This document shows positions 46,180 to 55,447 of a stretch of DNA of 64,000 nt, in pieces; the stretch's first letter is position 1; every line of letters starts with the position of its first letter. Made by a program: the position numbers and the translations under genes. Source of the stretch: Telmatospirillum sp. (GTDB lineage: Bacteria; Pseudomonadota; Alphaproteobacteria; Rhodospirillales; Magnetospirillaceae); NCBI GenBank assembly GCA_009712185.1, contig WASQ01000042.1, positions 1 to 64,000 of the forward strand. The letters are read 5' to 3'. The notes beneath the pieces are model-generated. The model saw nothing but the letters and a program-made list of their open reading frames with translations. It was not told the origin of the DNA and searched no databases.

Positions 46180-46836
46180 GTGACTTTTTTTTCGACAGCA
46201 GCACGGACACCGGGTCCGATATCTCTTCGGAACGCCACCGCCATCCTCGTCCTGGGACTGACCGCTCTGCTGGTACTGGGGGGCTGTTCCAAGAAAGCCC
46301 CGAACGAACGGGTGACCGGCAATGGCGGCAGCGTGCTTCTAAGAACCAGTTCGACACAGATCACGGTGGACCTGACCGATGAGGAAAAGGAGACCCTGAA
46401 GCAAATCCAGGATCACCGGTTCGCGGGGGCAAAAGCGGATGCCGTTCTCGCCGCGGGCGCCGCCTCGCTCGAAGCCATGGAGTTCAAACCGGTCGTAACG
46501 GATACCGATATGATGCGTATCGAGGGACAGCAGGACAAGATCCTGGGCGAACGCTGGCGCAAGGTGATCCGCGCGGTACTGAAGTCGCGCGGCCTGCCGC
46601 TGTCGGCGAAACCCGACCACGAAAGCGTCTCCGCCCTCATCCAGATCAAACCGGGTTCCGGCACGGAGCCCCCCCTGGCGCGCGCCCGCTTCAATGTGAC
46701 CACCTGGGACAGCAATGGTGATTCCCGGACCGTCACCATCCTGGACCGGAACTTCTACGACGATTTCTTTAAACGCATGGAAACTGCGGTGGCGCAGGGC
46801 GATGCAACGGCTCCCGCACCGCCGGCACCACGCTGA
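46180..46836 (+). CDS. Uncharacterised lipoprotein
   Basis: 218 aa. The N-terminus has basic residues, the hydrophobic run ATAILVLGLTALLVLGG and lipobox LGGC followed by SKK. The mature part is charged and helical (LTDEEKETLKQIQDHRFAG) with a C-terminal YDDFFKRMETAV. No domain recognised. GTG46180 has GGAG 9 nt upstream; a TTG at 46111 is a weaker alternative. Follows the PAP2-like gene by 69 bp. Confidence 0.78.
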   Translation: MTFFSTAARTPGPISLRNATAILVLGLTALLVLGGCSKKAPNERVTGNGGSVLLRTSSTQITVDLTDEEKETLKQIQDHRFAGAKADAVLAAGAASLEAMEFKPVVTDTDMMRIEGQQDKILGERWRKVIRAVLKSRGLPLSAKPDHESVSALIQIKPGSGTEPPLARARFNVTTWDSNGDSRTVTILDRNFYDDFFKRMETAVAQGDATAPAPPAPR

Positions 46837-46963
46837 CCCGCGGCCGGGACGCGGGCGGCGCTGTCCCTTTCGACCGGTTCGCGTCCAAGGCCGGGGAAAT
46901 AAGGAGCGCAGGCTGCAATGAGGCGGGCTCAGTGCAGCCTGACCAGCCGCCGTGATTTGCAAA

Positions 46964-47003
46964 CGGATACCGCCGCCCCCCGGTCGGGGGGCGGCGGTAT
47001 CCG
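46964..47003. terminator. Very large bidirectional terminator hairpin
   Basis: Perfect 18-bp arms CGGATACCGCCGCCCCCC (46964-46981) and its complement (46986-47003), loop GGTC, between the convergent lipoprotein and ileS genes. Extremely stable. Confidence 0.85.
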
Positions 47004-47030
47004 GCTCAAGGCCCGTATGGGACATGGCGG

Positions 47031-50000
47031 TCAGCCCCCGAGACGCCGGACCTTCAATCTCACCGTCTCACCGTCCAGGCTGGCGCACACCACATCCGCC
47101 GAATCCTGGGTCAGATCATGGTCAAAATCGATCCTCGTCGCCAGCGTCTCCCGCATGATCCGGTCACGATAGCGTATGAACGCGTCCCGTACGGCACCGC
47201 CCGATTGCACGGTCACGGCAATCCGATCGGTCAATTCCAACCGGCAGTCCTTGCGGGCCTGCTGAATGAAGCGGATCAGATCGCGTCCCCATCCCTCCGC
47301 CCGCAAGTCGGCGGTCAGCGTCAGATCGAGAACCACGACGCCCCGGTCCCTGTCGAACGGTTCCGCCGCGAGACCATCGCCGATCCGAAGACGCGTCTCA
47401 AATTGCCCCGGCATCAGAATCTCGCCGGCGATTTCCGCTGAGCCGTCCTCGCGCAGACGCCAGTCGCCGGCCCTCTGGGCCGCGAAGATGTCTTTCATGC
47501 GCGCGCCCAGAATCTTTCCCTGCGCGGGGTCCACCCTGATCTCCCGGGTCCCGAAGTCCGTGGCGGACGCGGACAGGATCACCTCTTTGACATTCACCTC
47601 GTCGGCGATCGTCTGAAGATGGCAGGCCAGCAGGGATGTCGCCGGATGAGCCACCGTCAGGCGCGACAAGGGAATACGGACCCGGATCCGGTTGGCTTCA
47701 CGCACGGTCAGTACGGCACGGCAGACCTCGCGCGCAAGATCGACCGCTTTGACCAGAGCCTGGTCTCCGGGATCTTCCGTCAGGTCAGGCCAGTCGGTCA
47801 GATGAACCGACTCCTCTCCGGTCAGATTGCCATGAATATGATCCGCGATCAGCGGCATCAGCGGCGCGAGAATCCGACAGACCAGCGTCAATACGGAATA
47901 AAGGGTGTTGTAGGCGCTCTCCTTGTCGCCATCGTGGACGTCGCTCCAGAAGGCGCCCCGGCGATGCCGGATGTACCAGTTGTTGAGCGCGTCAACAAAA
48001 GGCTCAATGGCGGCATAAGCGCCGGGAACATCGAACGCATCCAGCCGCTCCCCCACCACCTGGCAAAGCTCGCGCGTCTTGGCAAGAATGTAGCGGTCAA
48101 GCGGGTGACGCCCGGAGCAATCCTGGCGGGCCCGGACTCCGTCAAGATTGGCGTAGGTCGTGAAAAACACATAGGCATTCCACAGACGCAGGATAACGGG
48201 CCGCACCGCCCGCCCGATGTCGGTACCGTCCGGACGCATGGAGAGATTTCCGCCCGCCATCAATGGACTGGACATCAGATACCAACGCAGCGCATCGGCC
48301 CCATGGGTCTCAAACACCACGATCGGGTCGGGATAGTTGCGGAGCCGTTTCGACAATTTCTGATTGCGGTCGTCCAGGACCACGCCGTGGCAGATACAAT
48401 GCCGGAACGGCGCCCTGTCGAACAAGGCGGTGGCCAAGACCATCAGCGTGTAAAACCACCCCCGCGTCTGGGCGACATATTCGACGATGAAATCGCCGGG
48501 AAAATTCCGGTCGAACCGTTCCCTGTTCTCAAACGGATAATGGAGCTGCGCGAACGGCATCGATCCGCTTTCAAACCAGCAGTCCAGCACGTCGGTGACG
48601 CGGCGCATTGTCGACCGGCCGGTCGGATCGTCGGGGTTCGGACGGGTCAGCTCATCGATCATCGGCCGGTGCAGATCGTCAACCCGGACCCCGAAATCCC
48701 GTTCCAGCTCATCGACGCTGCCGTAAACGTCGACCCTGGGCCACGCCGGATCGTCGCTTTTCCAGACCGGAATGGGCGTTCCCCAGAATCTGTTGCGGCT
48801 GATGTTCCAGTCGCGCGCGTTCTCGAGCCATTTTCCGAAGGAACCATCTCGCACATGCCCCGGCGTCCAGGACATCGTCCGGTTCAGTTCAACCATCCGG
48901 TCCCGGATCCGGCTGACCGCCACATACCAGCCATTGATCGCCCGGTAGATCAACGGCTCGTCGGTCCGCCAGCAATGCGGATAGGCATGAACGATCTGGT
49001 CATGGCGTACCACCGTTCCGTCGCGCCGGCTTTTCAAATCCCGGATGATTTGGGGATTTCCTTCATGGATGACGTTCAATCCGCAATAATCGGAAACCTC
49101 GCCGGTAAATCGGCCGGCCTCATCGACCGGAACGACGACAGGAAGATCGTGCGCCCGCCCCAACGCCAGATCATCCTCGCCAAACCCCGGGGCGATATGG
49201 ACCACGCCCGTTCCGTCGTCCGCCGACACGAAGCCTGCGGGCAAAACGCGAAAAGCGCCGGGCGTGTCGGCGAAATATGGAAACAGGGGCCGGTATGTCC
49301 GGCCGGCGATCTCACGCCCCGTCCGCATCGCAACGACCGTCGCCGATCCGAATTCCTGCCGGTAACGTGGAAGTGCGGCCGCGGCAAGGATGAAACGGAC
49401 GCCGTCCCGCTCCAGAACCGCATAGTCCAGCGCGGGATTGACGGCCAGAGCGAGATTGGCCGGCAGGGTCCAGGGTGTCGTCGTCCAGGCAACCAAAACC
49501 GTTTCGCAACCGCAATCAGCCTCTTCGGGATCGAGATGGAACGCGACCGTCAGGGCGGGATCGGTCCTGTCACGATAAGCGTTGTCGAGCCTTGTCTCGA
49601 AATTCGACAGGGGCGACTGTACCGCCCATGAATAGGGGACAACCCGATAATCCTCGTAGATCAGCCCCTTACGCCATAATTCCTTGAACGCCCACAACAC
49701 GCTTTCCATGAAAGACCGGTCCATGGTCCGGTAAGCGCGATCGAAGCTGACCCAACGGGCCTGCCTGTCCACATAGGTCCTCCAGTCCCCGGCATAGCGC
49801 AGAACCGATCGGCGGCAGGCCTGATTGAAAGGGCCCACCCCATACTCCTCGATGGCGGCGCGTCCAAAGACCTGAAGCTCCTTTTCCACTTCCAGTTCCG
49901 CCGGCAAACCATGGCAATCCCAACCGAATCGCCGGTCGACATGGCGCCCCCGCATGGTCTGGTAGCGCGGCACGATGTCTTTCACGAAGCCGGTGGCGAT

Positions 50001-50237
50001 ATGTCCGTAATGGGGCAATCCATTGGCGAAAGGCGGGCCATCGTAAAATACGAACTCGTTCGACGATCCACCGACCTCGGCAGGTCGGCGTCCGAGAGAT
50101 TTTTGGAAGGTCCCGTTTTTCTCCCACCGCTTCAGGACGGCTCGTTCGATCGCCGGAAAATCCGGATCGGTCGCCGCCGTCGGGTAGAATCCGGCCATTT
50201 GCCGGTCCGGTTCAGAGGAATGATCATCCTGGTCCAT
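47031..50237 (-). CDS. ileS: Isoleucyl-tRNA synthetase, type 2 (eukaryotic-like)
   Basis: 1068 aa class I synthetase charging tRNA-Ile. The HIGH motif is HYGH in FANGLPHYGH (residues 76-79) and the second motif is KLSKR near residue 625, in KLSKRLRNYPDP. GLPHYGH and KxSKRLxNYPDP are characteristic of type 2 IleRS, which also includes eukaryotic and mupirocin-resistant enzymes, rather than the PYANGDIHIGH/KMSKS type 1. The CP1 editing domain includes WTTTPWTLPANLAL and YVAQTRGWFYTL follows. The C-terminal region (over 300 aa) matches type 2 length. ATG50237 with TGGAGACACCG. The leader contains an apparent attenuator. Confidence 0.97.
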   Translation of the reverse strand: MDQDDHSSEPDRQMAGFYPTAATDPDFPAIERAVLKRWEKNGTFQKSLGRRPAEVGGSSNEFVFYDGPPFANGLPHYGHIATGFVKDIVPRYQTMRGRHVDRRFGWDCHGLPAELEVEKELQVFGRAAIEEYGVGPFNQACRRSVLRYAGDWRTYVDRQARWVSFDRAYRTMDRSFMESVLWAFKELWRKGLIYEDYRVVPYSWAVQSPLSNFETRLDNAYRDRTDPALTVAFHLDPEEADCGCETVLVAWTTTPWTLPANLALAVNPALDYAVLERDGVRFILAAAALPRYRQEFGSATVVAMRTGREIAGRTYRPLFPYFADTPGAFRVLPAGFVSADDGTGVVHIAPGFGEDDLALGRAHDLPVVVPVDEAGRFTGEVSDYCGLNVIHEGNPQIIRDLKSRRDGTVVRHDQIVHAYPHCWRTDEPLIYRAINGWYVAVSRIRDRMVELNRTMSWTPGHVRDGSFGKWLENARDWNISRNRFWGTPIPVWKSDDPAWPRVDVYGSVDELERDFGVRVDDLHRPMIDELTRPNPDDPTGRSTMRRVTDVLDCWFESGSMPFAQLHYPFENRERFDRNFPGDFIVEYVAQTRGWFYTLMVLATALFDRAPFRHCICHGVVLDDRNQKLSKRLRNYPDPIVVFETHGADALRWYLMSSPLMAGGNLSMRPDGTDIGRAVRPVILRLWNAYVFFTTYANLDGVRARQDCSGRHPLDRYILAKTRELCQVVGERLDAFDVPGAYAAIEPFVDALNNWYIRHRRGAFWSDVHDGDKESAYNTLYSVLTLVCRILAPLMPLIADHIHGNLTGEESVHLTDWPDLTEDPGDQALVKAVDLAREVCRAVLTVREANRIRVRIPLSRLTVAHPATSLLACHLQTIADEVNVKEVILSASATDFGTREIRVDPAQGKILGARMKDIFAAQRAGDWRLREDGSAEIAGEILMPGQFETRLRIGDGLAAEPFDRDRGVVVLDLTLTADLRAEGWGRDLIRFIQQARKDCRLELTDRIAVTVQSGGAVRDAFIRYRDRIMRETLATRIDFDHDLTQDSADVVCASLDGETVRLKVRRLGG

Positions 50238-50295
50238 CGGTGTCTCCAGTCTTTGCCCCGGGGACGGACGACGATGAAAGGCCGGAAACGGAAAA

Positions 50296-50324
50296 GGCCC
50301 CACCGATCCGGCGGGGCCTTTTTT
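50296..50324 (-). terminator. Intrinsic terminator in the ileS leader (attenuator stem 3:4)
   Basis: On the minus strand GGCCCCGCCG (50318-50309) pairs with CGGTGGGGCC (50305-50296) as a full 10-bp stem including one G-U, loop GAT, preceded by AAAAAA and followed by TTTT. On the plus strand the same site has an A-C mismatch, so the structure is better on the ileS transcript. It ends 58 bp before the ileS start. Confidence 0.85.
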
Positions 50325-50349
50325 CCGTTCTCGCTGACGCTGCTGGCGC

Positions 50350-50424
50350 CTATCGCATGCGAATACGGACGACCCCGGACGGGTCGCCAATAATCGAGCT
50401 GAACTGCGGGCACATCTGCGACAT
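50350..50424 (-). CDS. Candidate ileS leader peptide (24 aa)
   Basis: Too short for routine gene calls. ATG50424 to TAG50350 encodes 24 residues beginning MSQMCPQFSSIIGDP and ending VVRIRMR. Codons 11 and 12 are tandem ATT (Ile), with another Ile at 21. A TTGACA...TAATCT promoter ends 6 nt before the ATG, so the transcript would start at or next to it; translation would be leaderless, as known for the trpL leader of Sinorhizobium meliloti. The Ile codons sit immediately before the first arm of an 8-bp stem, and a terminator follows 31 nt after the stop codon. Leader-peptide status is an inference from this geometry. Confidence 0.6.
   Translation of the reverse strand: MSQMCPQFSSIIGDPSGVVRIRMR
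50368..50388 (-). promoter_or_regulatory. Attenuator stem 1:2 in the ileS leader
   Basis: GGCGACCC (50388-50381) pairs with GGGTCGTC (50375-50368), 8 bp with a 5-nt loop. The overlapping segment CGGGGTC (50377-50371) can instead pair over 7 bp with GGCCCCG (50318-50312), the left arm of the terminator. The two pairings are mutually exclusive. Confidence 0.65.
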
Positions 50425-50430
50425 GGCGAC

Positions 50431-50461
50431 AGATTACCCCTGGCGCCCCGGGCATTGTCAA
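50431..50461 (-). promoter_or_regulatory. Sigma70-like promoter for the ileS leader
   Basis: Consensus TTGACA (-35, 50461-50456), 19-bp spacer, TAATCT (-10, 50436-50431). The expected start site coincides with the leader ATG at 50424. Confidence 0.65.
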
Positions 50462-50473
50462 GGCCCGACCATC

Positions 50474-50665
50474 TCACCATCGGGGTAGCGTGCCGGAGTT
50501 CGCGCCAATCGGGGACGCCCCCGCCTCCCCAATTGGGGACTGCGCCAGACCGGGACGTTTACTACCATCCACCACAGCATCATCCGAAATTTTCGCCTCC
50601 AAGTTGATGGCCTTCGGGTCGGCGGAAGTAAAGACGCCCTGATACCCAGTCTTGATGAAGACGAC
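50474..50665 (-). pseudogene. Possible remnant of a decayed coding sequence
   Basis: A 64-codon minus-strand frame with coding-like codon choice (IKTGYQGVFTSADPKAINLE followed by AKISDDAVVDG) runs from a stop codon, has no start codon, and ends in a Gly/Pro-rich stretch created by two copies of CCAATYGGGGAC (50505-50516 and 50529-50540). No family recognised. May be debris of a mobile element; low confidence. Confidence 0.25.
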
Positions 50666-50759
50666 TTATCGACATTTGGCGGCCTCCCCCTCGGTCCCGC
50701 GCCATTGTTGGCGCCAAGCCAGGGATTTCGGAGAAACCCGGCTTACGGCCGATTGAGAC

Positions 50760-50785
50760 CATGGTGATCGGTGCCGGTCACCATG
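50760..50785. promoter_or_regulatory. Inverted repeat upstream of the hybrid kinase
   Basis: CATGGTGA (50760-50767) / TCACCATG (50778-50785), 10-nt spacer, 42 bp before the start of the next gene. Candidate operator or leader hairpin. Confidence 0.4.
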
Positions 50786-50826
50786 ATTTGGTGTAACGCG
50801 CGACCGCATATTCCGACGAGGATTTG

Positions 50827-53580
50827 ATGAAACGGCTTTTACCGGACCGGAGCGCCCTCACCACGGTCATCACCGTCAGTGTCGCGGTCTCCCTCATGCT
50901 GTTTATCCTGGTCCTGCGGCTGGACCGGTCGAATGAGGAGGCCCGCTTCCGTCAATTGGCGGCACAGCGGATCGAAGCTGTGAAAACCAACGTCTCCATC
51001 GCGCTGGATACCATTTCCCTTCTTGCCGAGCATTACGCGGTTACACCGCCCGGACAGACCTCGCGCGCAGACTTTCAAAAATTGACCGAGGGATCTCTCG
51101 CCGCGCACAAATTCATCCAGGCACTGGAATGGATTCCGTATGTGGCCGCCAACGACAGGACCGCTTTTGAACAACAGGCGCGCAACGAATGGCTGACAGA
51201 CTTCCGGATCAGGGAGCGGACGCCGGACGGGACCCTGACCACCGCCCCGGACCGCCCCGGCTATTACCCTGTCTTCTACGTCGAGCCGCTGGCCGGCAAT
51301 GAAAAAGCGGTCGGATACGATCTCGCTTCCGACAAGGACCGTTACTCCGCTTTGGAACAGGCCCGACTCACCGGGAGCCCCGCCAGCACCGGCCGGATCA
51401 CCCTGGTGCAGGAGAAAGGCAACCAATATGGCGTCCTGATCCTTGCGCCGGTCTATTCCCCGCTAAGAAACTCTGCGCGCGCCGATGATCTTTCAGGCAT
51501 ACGGGCGATGGCGGGCGCCGCTTTGGGAGTGTTCCGGGTCGGCGACCTGATCGAGGATGCGACCCGCACCGGGGCGGGCAACCAGGCCGCCGTCGCTCTT
51601 CACATCTTTGACATTTCCGACCCCACCGGACCACGGCAACTGTTTCCAAAAGCGCCCGACGAAAATATCGACACCGTCAGCGCCGGCCTCCACGCCAGCG
51701 TGACCTTGCCGGTCGGCGGCCGCGAATGGCGTGTTGTGGCCACCCCGGCAGCCGGCAGCGGCGCGCCGTTTCTGCCGCTGAACGCTGCCGTCACCCTGGC
51801 CTCGGCTCTTCTGTCGACGGCGGTTGTGGTTCTCGTCCTTCATCGCGGTCGCGACCGCGCGATTAACGAAGCCTTGAGCGCAACCAACCGCGAATTGGAA
51901 AGCCAGCGGACAGAACTGGAACAGCGGGCGACGGAACTGACTGCGGCGAATGCCGCGGCGAATGCCGCAAACACGGCGAAATCCACCTTCCTGGCGTCGA
52001 TGAGCCACGAGATCCGCACGCCAATGAACGGCATCATCGGAATGACCGGCCTGCTTCTCGATACCGGCCTTTCCCCCGATCAGAGGCATTATGCCGAGAC
52101 GATCCGGAAATCGTCGGAATCGTTGCTGGCGATCATCAACGACATTCTCGACGTCTCCAAGCTTGAGGCGGGGAAAGTAGACCTGGAGGACGCCTCCTTC
52201 GAGATCCTGCCGCTGATCGAAGGAATCATCGACATCCTCGCGCCACGCGTGCGACGAAAGGGCATCGAACTCACCTGCCTGGTGCCGCCCGAAACCCGGG
52301 GCGTTTATCGCGGCGATCCCGGGCGGCTTCGTCAAATTCTCCTCAATCTCGCGGGAAACGCGGTGAAATTCACCGAGCGAGGCCGGGTTTCCATCATCGT
52401 CGGGATCGAACAGGGAGGGGAAACCGAACGCATGCTGACCTTCGCCGTCACGGATACCGGAATCGGCATCTCGGAAACAGACAAGCCAGCGCTGTTCGGC
52501 GTGTTTTCCCAAGCAAACCTCGCAATCCAGCGCCGATATGGCGGCAGCGGGCTGGGTCTCGTCGTCTGCAAGCGGCTGGTCACATTGATGAATGGAACCA
52601 TCGGCTTCGAGAGCCATGAAGGGGCCGGCAGCCGCTTCTGGTTCCGGATCCCGATCAGCCTGTCCGAGGAACAGCCGGCGGCCACCGACACGGATTTTCC
52701 GCTGGCAGGTGTCCGGATCCTGGTGATCGACAGCAGGGAAGCCGGCCGCCAGAGTCTGCGTCACCAGCTTGAGAGCTGTGGCGCCTCGGTCGAACTGGCC
52801 ACATCCGGGCCGTCCGGACTGGTCTCCGTCCGGGATGCCGCCGACCAGGGCCGCCCCTTCGACAGCGTCGTCATCGACCAGGACCTCGCGGATATGAGCG
52901 GAACGGACCTCGCTGTCATTCTGCGCTCCGACCCCACCACCTCAGGACTGCCAATCATCTTGAACACGGCGGACGAGATCGCAAACGATGCCAGCCTGCT
53001 GGACGACCTTAAGCTGGATCACATCCTCTACCGGCCGTTCCGGCAAAGTACACTGGTGAAAGCCGTACAGGAGATCACCAGCCGCAGGAAGGAAATGGGG
53101 GCGGATGGGAAGACGTCCGAAGAGGCCGCGCGGGGACAGGCGACGTCCATGCCGCTGCGCATCCTGATCGCCGAGGACAATTTCATCAATCAGCAGGTCG
53201 CGACGGGCCTGATCGCGCGCCTGGGACATCATGCCGAAGTGGCGTCCGACGGTGCCCAGGCGGTCGATCGCGTCCGCGAGGGTGACTACGATCTTGTCCT
53301 CATGGACATGCAAATGCCGTCGGTGGACGGCATCGAGGCAACCCGGAGGATCCGCGCCCTGCCCGGTCCGAAAGGCAGAATCGCGATCATCGCCATGACG
53401 GCCAACGCCATGGTCGGTGATCGCGAAACCTGCCTCGACAACGGCATGGACGATTATATCGCGAAACCGGTCGACCGCAGGAAACTGGCGGAGGTCCTGG
53501 CCCGATGGCAGAGAACATTACGGGACCCGTCTTCCGGAATGTCCCACCTGCAGACGGTTCCGGTCGGCCCGGCGGCCTGA
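50827..53580 (+). CDS. CHASE-domain hybrid sensor histidine kinase with two receiver domains
   Basis: 917 aa. TM1 ([19 protein letters not shown]) and TM2 (near residue 320) flank a CHASE-type periplasmic domain ([23 protein letters not shown]). A coiled linker precedes HisKA with phospho-His in [15 protein letters not shown] (near residue 393) and HATPase ([29 protein letters not shown]). REC1 (about 625-745) looks degenerate: the acid pocket is VIDS and the usual KP is RP. REC2 (about 775-895) is complete ([23 protein letters not shown]). No output domain or Hpt, so phosphate goes to an unlinked partner. ATG50827 is preferred over TTG50824. Confidence 0.95.
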   Translation: MKRLLPDRSALTTVITVSVAVSLMLFILVLRLDRSNEEARFRQLAAQRIEAVKTNVSIALDTISLLAEHYAVTPPGQTSRADFQKLTEGSLAAHKFIQALEWIPYVAANDRTAFEQQARNEWLTDFRIRERTPDGTLTTAPDRPGYYPVFYVEPLAGNEKAVGYDLASDKDRYSALEQARLTGSPASTGRITLVQEKGNQYGVLILAPVYSPLRNSARADDLSGIRAMAGAALGVFRVGDLIEDATRTGAGNQAAVALHIFDISDPTGPRQLFPKAPDENIDTVSAGLHASVTLPVGGREWRVVATPAAGSGAPFLPLNAAVTLASALLSTAVVVLVLHRGRDRAINEALSATNRELESQRTELEQRATELTAANAAANAANTAKSTFLASMSHEIRTPMNGIIGMTGLLLDTGLSPDQRHYAETIRKSSESLLAIINDILDVSKLEAGKVDLEDASFEILPLIEGIIDILAPRVRRKGIELTCLVPPETRGVYRGDPGRLRQILLNLAGNAVKFTERGRVSIIVGIEQGGETERMLTFAVTDTGIGISETDKPALFGVFSQANLAIQRRYGGSGLGLVVCKRLVTLMNGTIGFESHEGAGSRFWFRIPISLSEEQPAATDTDFPLAGVRILVIDSREAGRQSLRHQLESCGASVELATSGPSGLVSVRDAADQGRPFDSVVIDQDLADMSGTDLAVILRSDPTTSGLPIILNTADEIANDASLLDDLKLDHILYRPFRQSTLVKAVQEITSRRKEMGADGKTSEEAARGQATSMPLRILIAEDNFINQQVATGLIARLGHHAEVASDGAQAVDRVREGDYDLVLMDMQMPSVDGIEATRRIRALPGPKGRIAIIAMTANAMVGDRETCLDNGMDDYIAKPVDRRKLAEVLARWQRTLRDPSSGMSHLQTVPVGPAA

Positions 53581-53746
53581 TACCGCCGGTTTGCCGGATC
53601 CACCGCCCCCCGGATCGGATGGGGCTCTTATTCCAACCGGCGCTGAGGAAGGTTCATCGCCGGTTGGCTGGCCCACCCCCGGGCCCGCGAGCAGATGCGA
53701 GCGAAGCGAAGGGTGTCGGAGAAGCTTAGCTCAGGCCGACTGAGGG

Positions 53747-53774
53747 CTGCGCTGATCGGTTCCGATCAGCGCAG
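53747..53774. terminator. Bidirectional hairpin between kinase and diguanylate cyclase genes
   Basis: Perfect 13-bp arms CTGCGCTGATCGG (53747-53759) and CCGATCAGCGCAG (53762-53774) around TT, between convergent genes. A 200-bp stretch before it (53581-53746) holds no gene. Confidence 0.75.
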
Positions 53775-53781
53775 GCTGGTA

Positions 53782-55290
53782 TTACAGAACAGGGCTCAGC
53801 CGGACGTCGCTCCAGACCTGGTTGCGCCCACCTCCCTTGGCCGCATAAAGGGCCGTGTCGGCGCGACGCAACAGCGTCTCCGAGGTATCGGGACCATCCC
53901 GGTCCCATTGGGCGACACCAATGCTGACCGTCATGGCGGCCTGTCCGTCTGCCAGGGGCAGCCGGGTCGCCGACACCGCCTGCCGGATACGCTCCGCCAT
54001 GATCGCGGCGGCCGGCAGAGTCGTCTCCGGCAGGAGAATCTCGAACTCCTCGCCGCCCATCCGGCCCAGAAGGTCGGTCGGCCGCAACATATTGCCGACA
54101 ACGGAGGCGAAACAGCACAGCACCTGATCTCCTCCCTGGTGTCCGTGCCGGTCATTGACGGCTTTGAAGAAATCCAGATCCAGCGCCAAGACGCAAAAAT
54201 CCTTGTCATAGCGCAGGGCCCGCTGTCGTTCTCCTTCCAGCACTTCCAGGAAATGACGCCGGTTGGCGCACCCCGTCAGAGCATCGGTCCGCGCATGCAA
54301 CAAAAGCCGTTTGTTGAGGGCGTCGAGGGCCGCGGTTGCCGATGCCTGCCGTTGCCACCCGAGTTGCAGAAGGCAGGACGCCATGGCCGTGGCAAGGATG
54401 ACGACCGCCATCAGGACGGCCATGGTCGCAGCCTCCTTGCGCCACTCCGCCAGCATATCGGCCGTCCCGATACCCAGGAACAGATAACCGGGATAGTGCT
54501 CAAGGCGGCGATAGGACATCATCCGGTCGACCTGATCGAGGACACCCACCGTCCGGAAGGCTCCGGCGCCGGGATGACGCTTTTGGGCCTGGGAGAAGGC
54601 CTCCGACAGGATACGCGTCCCCGAGGTGGCTCCGGCCCAGGGCGGCTCCGGCTGCCGCGCGATCAGATTGAGATCGAGATCGGTAAAGCTCGCGACTCCC
54701 TCGGTACCCAGGTCCAGGGATTGAAACATCTCCGCGAACCGCGCCGTCCGGACCGATGCAAAAACGGCTCCGGCGAACCGGCCCTCCGGCGTGTTGATCC
54801 GGCGGGCGAAAATCAGTACCCGGGAGCCAGTCAGACGCCCGGTCACCGGCTTGGAGAGGACCAGTCCGGCATTCGCATTGTCGCGCAGGGTCGCGAAGTA
54901 ACTGCGGTCGGCGATTGAGACCGGTTTTTCGGAGGCGACACCGGACGTGAAAGCGATCCGTCCTGTCGCGTCGGCCACGACCAGAACGTCAATGGTTGCG
55001 TGGTGCCGGTAATGACGTCGCAGGAGTTGTCGCATCGCCGGTTCGTCGGTCCGGCGGAGCGAGGTTTCCTCCAGTTCCTCCGCGATATCGAGAAGCGTGA
55101 GATCGATCCTCTGAATCATGCCGGAGATGGAGCGCTCCAGCACCTGGGTCAAACCGCCCAGCACCATCACTGTCCGCTCCGTCGCCTGCTCGCGGCTCGC
55201 CCGCAGGGATATGGCGACAATCGTCGCCATCAGCAGATTGATGAGGGCGAATCCGATCATCAGGCGGGTCCGGAACGAAAGTCTGGTCAT
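53782..55290 (-). CDS. Membrane diguanylate cyclase (GGDEF) with periplasmic Cache-type sensor
   Basis: 502 aa. TM1 (LMIGFALINLLMATIVAISL), a periplasmic PDC/dCache-like domain (IDVLVVADATGRIAFTSG; IADRSYFATLRDN), TM2 (MAVLMAVVILATAMASCLLQ), then GGDEF. The active-site motif is GGEEF near residue 412 and the upstream LRPTDLLGRM gives an RxxD inhibitory site (RPTD) five residues before it, so product inhibition by c-di-GMP is expected. It makes c-di-GMP, controlling the motile-sessile switch. ATG55290 starts at the TM1 boundary; the longer frame upstream has no signal. Confidence 0.95.
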   Translation of the reverse strand: MTRLSFRTRLMIGFALINLLMATIVAISLRASREQATERTVMVLGGLTQVLERSISGMIQRIDLTLLDIAEELEETSLRRTDEPAMRQLLRRHYRHHATIDVLVVADATGRIAFTSGVASEKPVSIADRSYFATLRDNANAGLVLSKPVTGRLTGSRVLIFARRINTPEGRFAGAVFASVRTARFAEMFQSLDLGTEGVASFTDLDLNLIARQPEPPWAGATSGTRILSEAFSQAQKRHPGAGAFRTVGVLDQVDRMMSYRRLEHYPGYLFLGIGTADMLAEWRKEAATMAVLMAVVILATAMASCLLQLGWQRQASATAALDALNKRLLLHARTDALTGCANRRHFLEVLEGERQRALRYDKDFCVLALDLDFFKAVNDRHGHQGGDQVLCCFASVVGNMLRPTDLLGRMGGEEFEILLPETTLPAAAIMAERIRQAVSATRLPLADGQAAMTVSIGVAQWDRDGPDTSETLLRRADTALYAAKGGGRNQVWSDVRLSPVL

Positions 55291-55447
55291 TCCCGATTTG
55301 GTCCCCAGGACGGCTCGCCCGTTTCCCGAAATCCTCGGGGACGTGTCTCGACATCCAGAGGATGTGAAATACGGAACAGGCCGCCCAATGCTACCGTACG
55401 TTGAAATTTTATCAACGGAAATAGCGTTTAATTCCCAGACGGAGGAA

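Noticed and set aside
47619-49631. 670-codon open frame on the plus strand
   Set aside because: Lies wholly antisense to ileS, whose motifs are unambiguous; long antisense frames are expected in GC-rich DNA.
50296-50324. Reading the hairpin as a plus-strand terminator because six T follow it on that strand
   Set aside because: No plus-strand gene ends there and that orientation has an A-C mismatch; on the minus strand the stem is complete and lies in the ileS leader.
50132-50461. 109-codon minus-strand frame overlapping the ileS 5' region
   Set aside because: It runs through the terminator and into ileS in another frame; the shorter leader frame fits the promoter and structure better.
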